Positions 22,524 through 33,818 of a stretch of 64,000 nucleotides of DNA are shown piece by piece. This DNA is from Euphorbia lathyris (taxonomy: Eukaryota > Streptophyta > Magnoliopsida > Malpighiales > Euphorbiaceae). The number at the start of each line of letters is the position of its first letter. Position 1 is the stretch's first letter. Position numbers and translations under genes: made by a program. The notes under the pieces are model-generated. The model was not told the origin of the DNA. It ran no database searches and saw only the letters and a program-made list of their open reading frames with translations. The stretch is from NCBI RefSeq assembly GCF_963576675.1, contig NC_088919.1, forward strand, positions 46,522,501-46,586,500, given 5' to 3'.

Positions 22524-24314
22524 TTATTCATCTTTAGGTACCCAATTCTTTTTGGGTCCTCGTTTGTTAGCATAAACAGGTGCAAAGTCATATTTTAGTT
22601 TGTGACGACATACTTTTATAGTATGGCCTTGTTTACCACAGAAGTCACACTGCTTTACCCTTTGAGGGTGATGCTGAGTGTGGTCAGCATTGTTATGCTG
22701 AGCGTGCCAACATACCTTAGTGGTATGTCCTTTTCTTCTGCAGAAGTCACATTGGACAATCCGCTTGTTAAACCAACACACATCTTTTGTGTGTCCCTTT
22801 TTCCCGCAACAGTCACATTGAGTGAACTGTTTATGCTGACTAGTACTTGAGTACTCAGCATGGGATTTATTTTTATTTGAGCCTTTTATTTGACTCTGTA
22901 AGGTAGTGACGTCCTTGCTTAATTTCTTTGAATCCGATTGGACCTCCGTGACGAACTTATGCATGATTTCCATGTTACTATGCAAAGTTGAATTGTCTTG
23001 GAGGAGATATCGGAGGTCACTCAGTTTGACCTCTTCAATCTCGTCACACCGCCTGCTGAGTGCTTTTATTTTCTTGTTACATTTCTTGGTTAGTGTAAAT
23101 AAGTCACTCGGGGCATTTACCATTTCATTTCTAAGCATGAGTAGGGATGTTACCTCATTGTTGTGTTCCTCCTGGTCAGTTTCATCAGAGAGGTCAGCTT
23201 GCTCAGATTGAGAGTTGTCAGCATCATCGGCCATGAAGCATATGTTTGCAGTTTCATTTGCATCAACTTTAGATGAGGTTGACTCATCACTGTCACTCCA
23301 TGTTGCTACCATTGCTTTCTTGTTTCCCTTCTTTTCTTTCTTAAGATTGGGACAGCTTGACTTGATGTGCCCAGTTTGGTGGCACTCAAAGCATGTGACA
23401 GATTTGGAGCTGTCCTTTTTGTATTTTTCGCTGGACTCAGCTTTGTACCTATCACTTCTTCTGAATGGCCTTTTGCTGTTCTTCTCATTCTTCCTGAATA
23501 GCTTCTTCATCTTTCTTGTGAACATGGCCATCTCCTCATCATTTGATGAGTCAGCTTCGGTTGAGTCAGCTTTCATGACAAGTGATTTTTGTTTCTTATC
23601 TTCTGACTTCTCTTTCTCTTTTGCTTCAAAAATTTTCATTGAGATCTCATGAGTCGGCAGTGATCCGATCAGCTCGTTATATTTGTATGTAGTCAGGTCC
23701 TGAGCTTCTTCTACGGCTATTTTCTTAGCTTGCCAACTCTTGGGTAAGCTTCTTAATATTTTCTTCAACTGCTCTTCCTCAGTGAAGTTCTTGCCGAGTC
23801 TCTTCAGCTCATTTATGATATTTGTGAATTTAGCATTCATTCCAGAGATGTCCTCGTTGTCGTTCATTTCAAACAGCTCATACAATCTCATGTGTTGATT
23901 CACCTTTGATTCATTGACCTTGCTTGTGCTTTCGTAGGTCACCTCGAGCTTCTTCCAAATCTCTTGTGCTGACTCACAACCTGATATTTTATTGTACTCT
24001 GCAGCATCTAGAGCACAGTGAAGCATATTGATAGCCGAAGCATTATTTTGTAATTTTCTGAGGTCATCTTCTGACCACTCAGTTTCACTCTTGACAATTT
24101 TCTCACCGTCAACAGTTTTGTAAGGTACATAAGGACCTTGTACAATTGCAAGCCATGCACTCATGTTTGTAGCTTGAATAAAGTTTTTCATCCTATTCTT
24201 CCAAAATGTATAGTTTGAACCAAAGAATAGGGGAGGCCGACTAATAGATAGTCTCTCAGGGAGTATCTGTGTTGTTTGGTTCCCGGGAAGGAAACGAGTG
24301 CTGTTCTCAGCCAT
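22524..24314 (-). CDS. Copia gag with four zinc knuckles
   Basis: A 596-residue ORF opening MAENSTRFLPGNQ. The N-terminal 230 residues form a UBN2-type capsid domain (FFGSNYTFWKNRMKNFI, SGMNAKFTNIINELKRLG). A CCHC knuckle CFECHQTGHIKSSC lies near residue 306. A Lys/Ser-rich and coiled-coil stretch follows, then three more knuckles near 499-568: CDCCGKKGHTKDVC, CDFCRRKGHTTKVC and CDFCGKQGHTIKVC. The start is chosen because it lies about 50 bases downstream of the primer site. The ORF is intact, unlike pol, and ends in TAA with pol in the same frame. Confidence 0.9.
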   Translation of the reverse strand: MAENSTRFLPGNQTTQILPERLSISRPPLFFGSNYTFWKNRMKNFIQATNMSAWLAIVQGPYVPYKTVDGEKIVKSETEWSEDDLRKLQNNASAINMLHCALDAAEYNKISGCESAQEIWKKLEVTYESTSKVNESKVNQHMRLYELFEMNDNEDISGMNAKFTNIINELKRLGKNFTEEEQLKKILRSLPKSWQAKKIAVEEAQDLTTYKYNELIGSLPTHEISMKIFEAKEKEKSEDKKQKSLVMKADSTEADSSNDEEMAMFTRKMKKLFRKNEKNSKRPFRRSDRYKAESSEKYKKDSSKSVTCFECHQTGHIKSSCPNLKKEKKGNKKAMVATWSDSDESTSSKVDANETANICFMADDADNSQSEQADLSDETDQEEHNNEVTSLLMLRNEMVNAPSDLFTLTKKCNKKIKALSRRCDEIEEVKLSDLRYLLQDNSTLHSNMEIMHKFVTEVQSDSKKLSKDVTTLQSQIKGSNKNKSHAEYSSTSQHKQFTQCDCCGKKGHTKDVCWFNKRIVQCDFCRRKGHTTKVCWHAQHNNADHTQHHPQRVKQCDFCGKQGHTIKVCRHKLKYDFAPVYANKRGPKKNWVPKDE

Positions 24315-24363
24315 TTTATCGGGATCAGCTCAAGATAGTTATATCTTTGAGTAGTGAGCTTAG

Positions 24364-24375
24364 GCTCTGATACCA
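24364..24375 (-). other. tRNA-iMet primer binding site of the copia element
   Basis: The minus strand reads TGGTATCAGAGC, the standard initiator-Met primer site of plant copia elements, two bases inside the 5' LTR. Confidence 0.93.
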
Positions 24376-24377
24376 CT

Positions 24378-24663
24378 TGTTGGTCCCGTGTGATTAGTTC
24401 CAAAGGGGGGGTTAGGAACTAATATAACTTTTTGCTAATTAATTATACTGACTTGATAATTTTAGTGAGTTTATTAATTCAGTTCTTGGTCAGCACGACC
24501 GATTCTAATGTAAGACAGCTTTGGTCAGATGTTGACTAAGGCTGTTTTACTTGTGAGTTGGGAATTGACACAGTTTGTGATCAGCTTCCAACTCAACACT
24601 CTAATTTACTCAGTGTCAACTTCAACGATTTATATGCTGAGTAAATTTAACAGACAACACATG

Positions 24664-24715
<52 letters not shown>

Positions 24716-25831
24716 GAGAGTTAGAAGTTACTCAGTATGACTTATCCTGGTTCGGCCTCTCCGCCTACGTCCAGTCCCTAGAATCCTCCGGGCTTTTAGA
24801 ATCCAATACTGAGCTCTTTAAAGGTAGAGCACAAACCATTTACAGGCAGTTGAATATGCAAGAGTACCGTCCTCTATTCGTCTACTCAACTCCTACTAAG
24901 CGCCACAACCCAGCACTTAGATTTCTCTACCACTAAGCACTCAACACCGAGTACTTAGCACAACACTCTCAATTTTACAATTGATAGTACACTTGTTCCT
25001 TTTCAAGTAAAGAACACCTTAGATGATTACAAAACAATCAATCTAGCATTTACACAAAGAACAGAAGTTTGGTGTAAGATTCTTTCTTGTTTTTGAGTGC
25101 TTTGAATTTGTATCTTTCTCACTTGTGTTTTCTGTAATTCGGCTATTTATCCAAGAGGTTTGCTTGTCCTTTTATAGTTGTATCTTGAGGATCAAATGAT
25201 TTGAATTGATTTGTCCGTTGAATCCAAAACGGCTCTTTTGGGGGACAAGCTTTTGGTCAGCTTCAGATGTGCAGGCCAATCATGTTTTCTGATTCCTTCA
25301 GATGTCAGGCTTGTCTTCTTTCTACTGGCTTTGTCTTCTTGCGGCAGTTGTCTTTTAGCAACGAACAGTTGACCCATGCATCTCAGAATTTGGCTTTTAT
25401 ATAATTCGAAGACTTCTATTATTGGTGCAGACAGTTGTCGGACTTGTCCTCTAGCTAACAGATCATTCATGATGTCCTGTTGAGAACTCAGCTTTACTCC
25501 GATAGACACTGTCATTGTTTGCTTGCCAATTCCCATGCTGAGTCTTCTTTCACTCAGCTTTCAAGGTCAGCTTCGTTCTGCAAGACTTTTGTTCTGAAGC
25601 GAACTTCTTTTCTTCCATGCTGAGTTCTGTTCCACTCAGCTTGTGCTGTGTTTTCATGCTGATTTTGTCCTATCTTAATCTTTATTTCTTTTTGCATATA
25701 TGTTTATACTCAATATTGAACAAACGGATTAGCACAATTAAATCAAAGCACTTAAATTTAATTGTCTCTTAATCATGGATTAATTTAAATGATTTTGTCA
25801 AATCAAAATCTTGTGGAAAGGTGTTTCAACA
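24378..25831 (-). repeat. 5' LTR of the SIRE-like copia element
   Basis: On the minus strand it starts TGTTGAAACACC and ends GGGACCAACA, 1454 bp with TG...CA ends. It includes a TA microsatellite. Its partner LTR is outside the window, so the start is set by the TG motif and by the LINE sequence resuming at 25832. Confidence 0.8.
24667..24712. repeat. TA dinucleotide microsatellite in the copia LTR
   Basis: About 23 uninterrupted AT units. Confidence 0.95.
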
Positions 25832-28800
25832 AGTTTGTCCTACGGAATTTCACTAACATCCTCTCTAGGGAACTAACTCGGCATCCCCATCCTCAGTGGC
25901 CAAGTGACCAAATTATATTTCAAGAACCACATTGACTCAGTCCACTCGAAGCTTGCTACATGGAAAGTAAACTCCCTCTCCCTAGCAGGTTGAATGACAC
26001 TGGTCCTGTCAGTTACAGGTACTACGCCTAACCACCTCATGCAAACTAATAAACTTCATAGCTTGGTGAATGGGGAATTGGATAAGATGAATCATCGCTT
26101 CTTGTGGGGCGGTTCAACGAACACACAGAAGCTCCATCTCCTACCATAGGAAATGGTTTGCCAACCTAGAGCTACATGTGTACAAGCATCAAAAAAATTG
26201 GAAGATAATAATAGATCTCTCCTTATAAAGATAATTTGGTGGATTTGGAAAGAATCGACCGCTCTTTGGGTTCAGTTAATCCATGGAAAATATTTTAAGG
26301 ATGAGGTCTTGGAGTCACTAAAGGTAGGGTGAAACAATGTTCCTTCCTATGGAAAAGCATCCATTCGGTTTTCTCTGATTTCTATGGGGGTGTGGCTTGG
26401 ACAGTTGGGAATGGAGAAGATATCCTCTTCTGGACTCACAAGTGGCTGGATGGAATTCGATTGATAGATGTTTGTTCCATAAAACCCCTAAACCAATACA
26501 TAGCTTGGAAAATGGCCGACATTGTCGATGACTTTGGCAATTAGATCGGGGTGGCCTTCGAGCAGTTTATTAATACGCCCTGGCTCCTACGTATGAGGAA
26601 TATAATGGTAAGTTCTAAGGCTACTAATAGGGATTCTCGTTGTTGGGGCTTAACTAGCAACGACTAGTTCATTTGTAAATCAGCCTACCGATTGATAACA
26701 ATGCTTGAAGATCATCCCAGTGACAGCATATGGAGGATTGTGTGGTCTATAAGGGTGCCGATAAGAATTTGCAGCTTCACATGGTTGTGTATTCACAACA
26801 GATTGATGACGAATATGGAAAGAAAGCGACAACACTTAACCCAATCCGAGGGATGCAACAAATGTAATAAAAGTGCATAATCTTTAACCCATATCCTAAG
26901 AGACTGCAGGATCAACAAAGGGATCTAGAAGCGGCTCATCCCATAAAATATGCAGCAGAGGTTCTTTAACACAGACAATGCGGACTGGTTTATATGGTGT
27001 ATTGTAAATGAGAATATGAAGAAGATGGATAATTGGAGTGTGATCTTCCTGACGGCTTGTTGGCATATGTGGCGATGGAGGAACTGTGTAGTTCTGCAGA
27101 CCAACGACAGAGTTCCTCTTGACACAACTAGCACTATGAAAAACTCAACTATTAACTATTTGAACAATTGGGAGAGTCGGGACGATATTCCATGCGGGAA
27201 ACTAAGATCCGAGATGCTTCTTGGTTGGACTAAACCGAACGGTGGATGGATAAAGCTCAATACAAATGGTTCAATGCATTATGATGGAATGATTACAATA
27301 GGTGGTGTCTTCCGGGATGCTACTGGAGCGTGAGTTGCAGGTTTAATGCAGAAAATAGGAATAGGTTCTGATGCACCCTCGAGCTGTCGCTCGAAAGCTA
27401 ACTAAGAGATAAGTGTACCCGGTCGTTATCAACTAATAAAATCTAGATAAGTCCATATATCGAATCCACAAGATTTATACCGTAAGTACCAAACTACTAG
27501 GCTTCTAATGTTATCTAGGCTATGGGGGTTTATATTGAGTTTTATCTAAGCTAAACCTACTCCTAAGTGATCTTAAGCAAGGTAATTTAACCCAGAAGTG
27601 GATGGAATGATACGATAACACTATTTTCAACCTAATTTAACACTTAATTGCTAATCTAATTTGAGTTGCTTAGGTCTAAGGCGATTAAACCTACTTATCC
27701 TTCTAGGGTTCCTAGTTCGTTATTCCCTTGTCAGGCCAAAACTAGCTCTTTGTTTCAGCAATATGGGTTTTACCAACTATGAGGTTGTCAATCTTATAGG
27801 TTCTTCGATTAGGGTTAATCAAATTTGACTCGCAATATGAACTAGACGATATTTGGATTATTGAATGATTTAAACCAATTAGGTAAAGCATAAACAGAAG
27901 GAAAATAACAATCATTGGAAAGAGAATTGTCACAAGTTTACAATCAACCTAGGATTCATAGGAAAGATCTAAAACAAACAGGAAATAAAAGAGAATAAAA
28001 ATCCCTTTTAGGGAACCTATCGATCAAGCAGTCGTCTTCCTAGGACTAAAGGATGGACAACCTTGATGAATCCTTGGAGCTCAGAGGAGTTCTTCAAACG
28101 GAGGAAAGAGGTAGGATTCTCAAGGTATGGGTAGGTTATTTTACACAAGCGAAAAATGAATTAATACATAAGAAAAAGGGTCATATTTATAGATATAATT
28201 GACCCAAACCCTAATTTAAAGTGTTTTCTAATGCAGGTAGGAAGTCCGGGAGAGATAAGGAGTGTCATGGGGCCGCCGCATGCGAGCTCGCCGAACTTAC
28301 TCCTGGGGGTCCCCGATACATTATTTTCCGCCATTTCTGTCCATGTTCAACCTGCACACACACATCAAACTCCAAAAATCATTAGTTTAAAGGCTTAATT
28401 GACCCACCAGTCTTCAGATTTGAGTAAAAACTCTTTTTGATGTGACTTTTGGTGGATCAATTAGCCAAAATAAATAAAGTGAAGTTCAAGTGTGTGTTGT
28501 TTTGACGATATTTTGCCTAGAAACACTTAAAATGTCTAAAAACTATAAAAAGTACTAAAACAAGTGCGAAAATTGAATAACAAATTGAAATGCATAAAAA
28601 TGCGAGAAACACTCGCTTATTTGCCAAAAACAAATTAAAACTACCATAAAAACTGTACCTAAAGATAAGGGTTTTTTACCCCTATCAGGTTCCTCCTTTG
28701 ATGCAGAGCTATGGGAAATTTTCACTGGGATTCATCAAGCTAAGGGACTCAAAATTCCTTTACTTGAAGTGGAGTCAAACAATGCAAATGTTATAACAAT

Positions 28801-29233
28801 TATTAAGAGAACAGATGACATAAGTCTGAGAAACAATACTTTGCTGAAAAGGTTAAGGGGTTGCCTAAATGACTTTCAGCATATCATTTTCACGCACATT
28901 TATCGGGAACGAAATAGAGTTGCAGATGGACTCACTAATCTCACTCATACCTTTCCGATTGGAGTGACTACATTTGTAACGCCTCCTAGTCATATCTCTA
29001 TTAGGAGTGTCATTTCCCAAGTCCATTCCTGGGTAGATATGAGTTTCTTTTCTTTCCTTCTTTTCTGCTTCTTTTCTTTCCTTTGTGGAATGAGTGAATA
29101 TGGGTTTCTTTTCTTTCCTTCTTTTCTGCTTCTTTTCTTTCCTTTGTGGAATGGGTGAATATGAGTTTCTTTTCTGTTTTTTTTCCTTTGTTTTTTTGGT
29201 TTGCTGTTTTAATTTCAATAAAAAAAACAAATA
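25832..29233 (+). mobile_element. LINE (L1-like) 3' portion: RT tail, zf-RVT, RNase H; split by a solo LTR
   Basis: The plus strand carries decayed but recognisable LINE coding sequence: the RT tail (SKLATWKVNSLSLAG near 25950), a reverse-transcriptase zinc-binding region (WSIRVPIRICSFTWLCIHNR near 26720) and plant LINE RNase H (GGWIKLNTNGSMHYDG, IGGVFRDATGA) ending at 27368. After the solo LTR, RNase H resumes (SSFDAELWEI, LEVESNNANVI, HIYRERNRVADGL) to about 29040. A CT-rich tail with a 61 bp tandem duplication (29041-29160) and an AATAAAAAAAA end near 29233 follow. Several stops and frameshifts make it a dead copy. The 5' part was cut by, or lies beyond, the copia insertion. Confidence 0.85.
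27369..28687 (-). mobile_element. Solo LTR (gypsy, possibly Athila-like) inside the LINE RNase H
   Basis: A 1319 bp block with TG...CA ends and a perfect 5 bp TSD, GGTTC, at 27364-27368 and 28688-28692. Excising it rejoins the RNase H reading (IGIGS to SSFDAELWE). On the minus strand it begins TGATAGGGGTAAAAAACCC, a start I associate with Athila-type LTRs, so that orientation is preferred. There is no internal region, so it probably arose by LTR-LTR recombination. Confidence 0.85.
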
Positions 29234-29352
29234 AATAAACAGTTGTTTGTCATTATGCTTCAATTACAATAATTTCATTCTTTTTCCGCGATAAAAATCT
29301 ATTTTGAAAAGAAAATTTATATGATTGTTTCAAAATGTTCACTTAATTTAAC

Positions 29353-29742
29353 TTTGTTTCAATAAAGTCATTCAATTTTGAATTTTATCTCGATTAGGTT
29401 ACTTCGACAATTTTAGTGATTAAAAAGGATCCGAATGATGACATGGTGACACATAAACATAAGTCAACTGAGATCTCTGATCAAAACGACATATGGAATC
29501 CACATATACACCACCTGACAACCACATGTCGATTAATTTTATAAAAAAAAAATAAAACTTAAATTTTTTCAAAAAAATAACCGACATGTGGATGTATCGT
29601 GTCATTTCGGTCAGAAATCTAAGTTGACTCACGTTGTCGTGTCAGTCATGGTGTCATTATGATGCCTTTTAACCACTAAAATTGCCGAAGTGACCTAATT
29701 AAGACAAAACTCAAAGTTGAATGATTTTATTAAAAGAAAGCT
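29353..29742. mobile_element. MITE with about 75 bp terminal inverted repeats
   Basis: The left arm (AATAAAGTCATTCAATTTTG ... TTAGTGATTAAAAAGG) is mirrored by the right arm ending TTGAATGATTTTATT, with about 85% pairing by eye. There is no coding capacity. I could not fix a clean TSD, so the superfamily is open. Confidence 0.7.
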
Positions 29743-30368
29743 AACCATTTCTTATCAATATTTATTTAAGTAATATATATATTTATATTAAATACCATTA
29801 ATGTTTGAGGTTTTTTTAAATAGGACAAAGGCCGATTTTATCTTTAAAATTATTGAAAAGCATGAAGTTTATTTCTATTGTACAAAATTAGGACTGTAAA
29901 ATGAATCGAGCCGTTCATAAGTGGTTCAGTGTTCCATTCGATAAAATTTCAATAGTAGTTTTGTATAAAATTTAGTTTTATATGTTTGAAAACTATATAG
30001 TTTTGTTTTAAAGATATTTAAAATGAATAATAATCAATGAACATAATTAATGAGTTATTTGCGATCGAAATTCATGAACTAAATTAATGAGTTGCTCACG
30101 AGCAAATCTCATAAACAAGCTCACAAACAGAATGTTGAGCTCAAACTCGATAATTTTCTGACGAGCCGATTCTGAGCAGACCAAAACTCGGTTCGGCTTG
30201 ATTACAATCCGATACAAAATGGTTTATTATATTTTAATTTTATTTTTTGGGTGTAAAATTTAATCCATGATGTTTATGAATATTTATTTAAAGGCTAAAA
30301 TTAAATTAGAATATACAAAAAGTAAAATTAAAACAATAATTTATATATGAAAATAATCCCAAATCATA
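29743..30368. other. AT-rich intergenic stretch with old repeat debris
   Basis: No gene is supported. 29900-30200 contains eroded sequence of the GAGCCGAGC / CTCGGTTCGGCT kind, similar to the hAT-like MITE at 55355. Confidence 0.5.
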
Positions 30369-30377
30369 TTTTTACAA

Positions 30378-31880
30378 GGGAAAAGTACAAAAATAAACAT
30401 TGTGGTTACACCTATTTTCGATCGGCACCCGTGTGGTTTAAAAGTTTACAAAATGGTACATTGAGGTTCATTCCGTTAGCAAACACATGCCAAATTGACT
30501 AACGGTGTTAAAAGTCAAAGAGAAAAGAGTTAATTTGGTACTTATATTTATTTATTTAATAAATTAGCCTCCCTTATTATCTAATTATCACAAAAAATAC
30601 CCAAAATAAAAAATAAAAATCAATTACACCATCTCTCTCAACTCTTCTCTTTTATTTTATTTTTTCTCTCTCTTCTCTTTATTAATTTCTCTCTCTAAAA
30701 TCAATTTAATTACCAACAAAAAAAACTCTAGTTCCTTTGATACTATAAATTTGAAGTCCATGAAAAATTCATAAGAAAAATTTCCTAATTTGCATTAAAA
30801 CGAAAAAACCTTGCTTGTCTAGAATGAACAAAGCAGTAGCTTCTGGTTCCTTGAATTTCAAAGAGAGCTTCTTCAAAACCCTGGCTTATCTTCACCATTG
30901 TAACCAATGGACACCGCCTTCGTTTTGAAACCTTTGATTTCAGGACTCCCCACTTTTCTCAACTCCACCGGCGCTCTTATATCAAGCAACTGAGCATCAC
31001 TCTCCTCTCCCAAAATCGCATAAGCCTTCTTTGCTGACTCAACACCCCAGGGTTTAGGTTTTTCAAACACCCTAGACAAAATCAATGGAAGTGCCAAAAT
31101 TACAGCAGCACCTGCTACAATTACAGGATTTTTAGCTGCGAAACTTACAACATTATCAACAAAATCAGATGGAGTAGTGGTCGTTGACTGTTGCAGTGCT
31201 TCCTCGTATGTTAAAGCTTTAGCTGACCCACTAACAAATGAAGATAAGAGCACTAAACCGCCATGGAAAGACCTCGAAAAAGTACCGGAATTGGGAATTT
31301 TAAGAGGCGAAATTGCAGGGAGAGTAAGAAACTTTCTGGGTTCCCAAAATCCAACTTTCTTACCACGTCAACTTCCCAATTTCATCCCTTTCTCATCCAA
31401 CAAGCTGCCCTAAAATTTACAACAACTTGTCAGTAAAGCCAGGATCAATGGAAGCAGAGATGATGAAGAACACAATATTCGAGTGTGAAGAGAAGAAACA
31501 TTGTGCAACTTCACCAAATATCAAATAATTCAGTAAAAAAGAGTTTCTTTTGTTCATTAAATTGATTTTAGAGGAAGAAGAGAGAGAAAGAAGAAAAAAA
31601 TAGAAGAGAGAAGAGTGGAGAGAGATGGTATAATTGATTTATATTTTTTATTTTGGGGTTATTTTGTGATAATTAGATAATAAGGGTGTTAATTTATTAA
31701 ATAAATAAATATAAGGATCAAATTAACTTTTTTTCTCTTTGACTTTTAACGCCGTTAGTCAATTTGGCCTGTGTTTGCTAACGGAATGAACCTCAATGTA
31801 CCAATTTGTAAACTTTTAAACCACACGGGTGCCGATCGAAAATAGGTGTAACCACAAGGTTTATTTTTGTACTTTTCCCT
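30378..31880. mobile_element. Pack-MULE carrying a TROL-like gene fragment
   Basis: A 1503 bp element with inverted arms of about 280 bp (GGGAAAAGTACAAAAATAAA ... mirrored at 31600-31880). It is flanked by a perfect 9 bp TSD, TTTTTACAA (30369-30377 and 31881-31889), diagnostic for Mutator-like elements. The middle holds a minus-strand gene piece unrelated to transposases. Confidence 0.92.
30811..31413 (-). pseudogene. Captured fragment of a thylakoid rhodanese-like (TROL) gene
   Basis: The minus-strand reading gives part of a transit-peptide region, then SAKALTYEEALQQSTTT, a membrane segment (NPVIVAGAAVILALPLILS), WGVESAKKAYAILG, QLLDIRAPVELRKVGSP and KAVSIGYNGEDKPGF. This matches the N-terminal half of the thylakoid rhodanese-like protein that anchors FNR in plants. 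A 1 bp loss right after EDKPGF makes a stop; the homology resumes in the next frame (KKLSLKFKEPEATALFILDK) and ends near 30811. A TGA also interrupts the upstream end. The FNR-binding C-terminus is absent. It has no introns and lies entirely inside the Pack-MULE. Confidence 0.85.
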
Positions 31881-31889
31881 TTTTACAAT

Positions 31890-32830
31890 AAAAGGGAAAG
31901 ATATAAATTATGTATTCTATATGGTTTATCAGATTAACTCTTGTAACGCGTATAACATGTAATGTGATTTACAGTGGAAGTATGAATCACCATAACCTTC
32001 GTATTATCAGTCACTCTTCCACTACGTCGAGATTAATCAGGACAGAAAACAACCGATCCACGAAATAAGAGCGATTGTAATTATGTGAGAGAAAGAGGGC
32101 AACATAATAGGGTAGAGAGAGATAATATTTCGTTGTGTGTTCAATATTTCTCTCTATTGAATTAGCCATTCAATTTACGAACGGGCCATTTTTCGGTCAA
32201 AACTCGAATAAGTTTTTTAAAAAATAATTCATTAATCTGGAATCCATTTCGATGTTACCATTTTTACAATCAATCTGTTAAATATGTAATTATCTAGTTT
32301 AGGAAGTACATTAAATAATTTGTAATTTTCATATTAGCATAATTATAGGCATACTAATTGATTCAAATTAATGTTTAAAATTACATTGATTCAAATTTAA
32401 AGAATTGGACCATATTGCACATACTAATTGATTTTTAAAATTAGATTAATTCAAATGCAAAGATTTAAAATATTTTATTAGAAATATGAAATTTATGTTT
32501 ATAAATTTATATAGATTTCTAATTTTGTAAGTTTTAAAATATTGTTTATTTAATAAAATAAGTTGTCCCTCATTAAATTACAATCTTTTTTTTGTAGGAA
32601 AAGAAAAGAAAAACAAAACACAACAAACGCTTAACCCTTAAATTACAATTTTATAGAATTAATAAATTAATATTTTTTTTGAACAGTAATAAATTAATAT
32701 TAAAAGATTAAAATTACATGAAGAAAATAATGTACTAGAAAAAATTATAAAATAGACAAAACGAAATTTTCGTTAAAAGTAAAAATATGCCATAAATCCC
32801 TTATACGCGTTTTTCTTTCCCGCCCTGTGT
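31890..32830. other. AT-rich intergenic region upstream of the RING gene
   Basis: Nothing with coding support. 32340-32460 holds short direct repeats around AGATTAATTCAAAT / CATACTAATTGATT. Confidence 0.5.
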
Positions 32831-32837
32831 TTTCTTC

Positions 32838-32847
32838 CTATATAAAT
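32838..32847 (+). promoter_or_regulatory. Probable TATA box of the RING-H2 gene
   Basis: CTATATAAAT lies about 2.0 kb upstream of the ATG. A CT-rich stretch follows that reads like a 5' UTR exon, ending near 33075 at a G|GTTAGT donor. That leader has a tiny upstream ORF (ATG at about 32949, four codons). Confidence 0.5.
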
Positions 32848-33557
32848 TTCAGCAATTCAGTTTCTTGCTCTGCGATTTCTTCTCTCTGCCTTTTTTATTC
32901 TGATCTTTCCGCTTTCACCACTCGAACATTTCGTTCAGAAAGATTGGGATGAATTCTGATTAGGGAAGCCGGCAGGCACTGGGGACAGACTGTACCACTC
33001 TCTTTGACTCACATCGGGCACTCGACCGCCAGATTAAGGAAAGGAGAACTGCTATTGAATCAGCCGCTACTTGTGGTTAGTACTTAATTTCGTTTATCTA
33101 CAGATTGCTAGTAGTGAGGATAGCCTTTTAGATTGTATTCTCTAAATCTCCTTCTTGCTTAGGAAGATAGGGTTGCTTAGGAAGATAGTATGTATGCGCT
33201 GTATTTCTTTCTAATTTGTCCAAAAGGAAAAAGTGAAATTAGGGGAACTCTTGATTGGAGTGATTAGGTCACTAGTAAGGGAATTGAAACATCAGTGCAA
33301 TGGATAGTATAAGCGCATTTTAAGTGAGAAATAGGATAGGAGGAAGCCATAATGGTTTCAAATATCACCTGAGATAGGTAGGAAATACAAGAAAGTTAAT
33401 TTTTGAAGTAGTTGTACGAGAACTTGGACCAACTGCTTAAATTTGATATAGTCTTATTGATAAAAGTTTCTTCTATGGGTATTATCTGTAGAACCATGCA
33501 TTTTAACCTGCTATTATTGTTACTGTTTTTTCTTTAAATGCTAACAGCTTAAGTATA

Positions 33558-33818
33558 AATCTTGTTAGAGACTAATATAAGATATATGATTGGGCCTTAA
33601 CTATCAGTTCGAACTTTTAGTTCAATTGGTTCCATGACATGGTATCAGAGCCTCTAGGGGACCAAACGGTCGAGGGTTCGAGTCCTGGCAACCTCATTAA
33701 TTTTTGGAATTAAAACATATGGCCAAGGCTCATTTGCGTGTGGGGGGTATGTTAGAGACTAATATAAGATATATGAAAATTAAAACACATGTAGTTCAAT
33801 CGGTTCCATGACAAATCT
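33558..33818 (+). mobile_element. TRIM (terminal-repeat retrotransposon in miniature) with TSD
   Basis: A complete 251 bp element (33563-33813): a 77 bp LTR beginning TGTTAGAGACTAATATAAG and ending CCATGACA, a tRNA-iMet primer site TGGTATCAGAGCC (33640-33652), a short non-coding interior, a polypurine tract TGTGGGGGGTA and a 64 bp second LTR (33750-33813). The 5 bp TSD AATCT is present on both sides. The second LTR has an altered middle. It sits in the probable 5' UTR intron of the RING gene (33076-34800). The GGTTCGAGTCC inside it resembles a B box, but this is not a tRNA gene. Confidence 0.9.

Larger units (their letters stand above)
1..25831 (-). mobile_element. SIRE-like Ty1/copia retrotransposon, interrupted by a Tat element, 3' end outside window
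   Basis: Reading leftwards on the minus strand: 5' LTR (24378-25831), tRNA-iMet type primer site, gag, protease, integrase and the start of reverse transcriptase. A foreign 19.3 kb element (1322-20663) interrupts it, after which the rest of RT and RNase H run to base 42. The two RT halves join in the conserved region just after the motif GETFAP. The order PR-INT-RT-RH is that of Ty1/copia. The large multi-knuckle gag and long LTR suggest the SIRE lineage; that lineage call is inference. In-frame stops in gag-pol and the split make this copy defective. Its 3' LTR, and any env-like ORF typical of SIRE, would lie left of base 1. Confidence 0.88.

Noticed and set aside
29041..29160. CT-rich 61 bp duplication as a regulatory element
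   Set aside because: It lies in the 3' tail of the LINE and is most simply slippage in its untranslated region.
33640..33700. Possible tRNA gene (TGGTATCAGAGCC ... GGTTCGAGTCC)
   Set aside because: It is the primer site and interior of a TRIM; no cloverleaf could be drawn.
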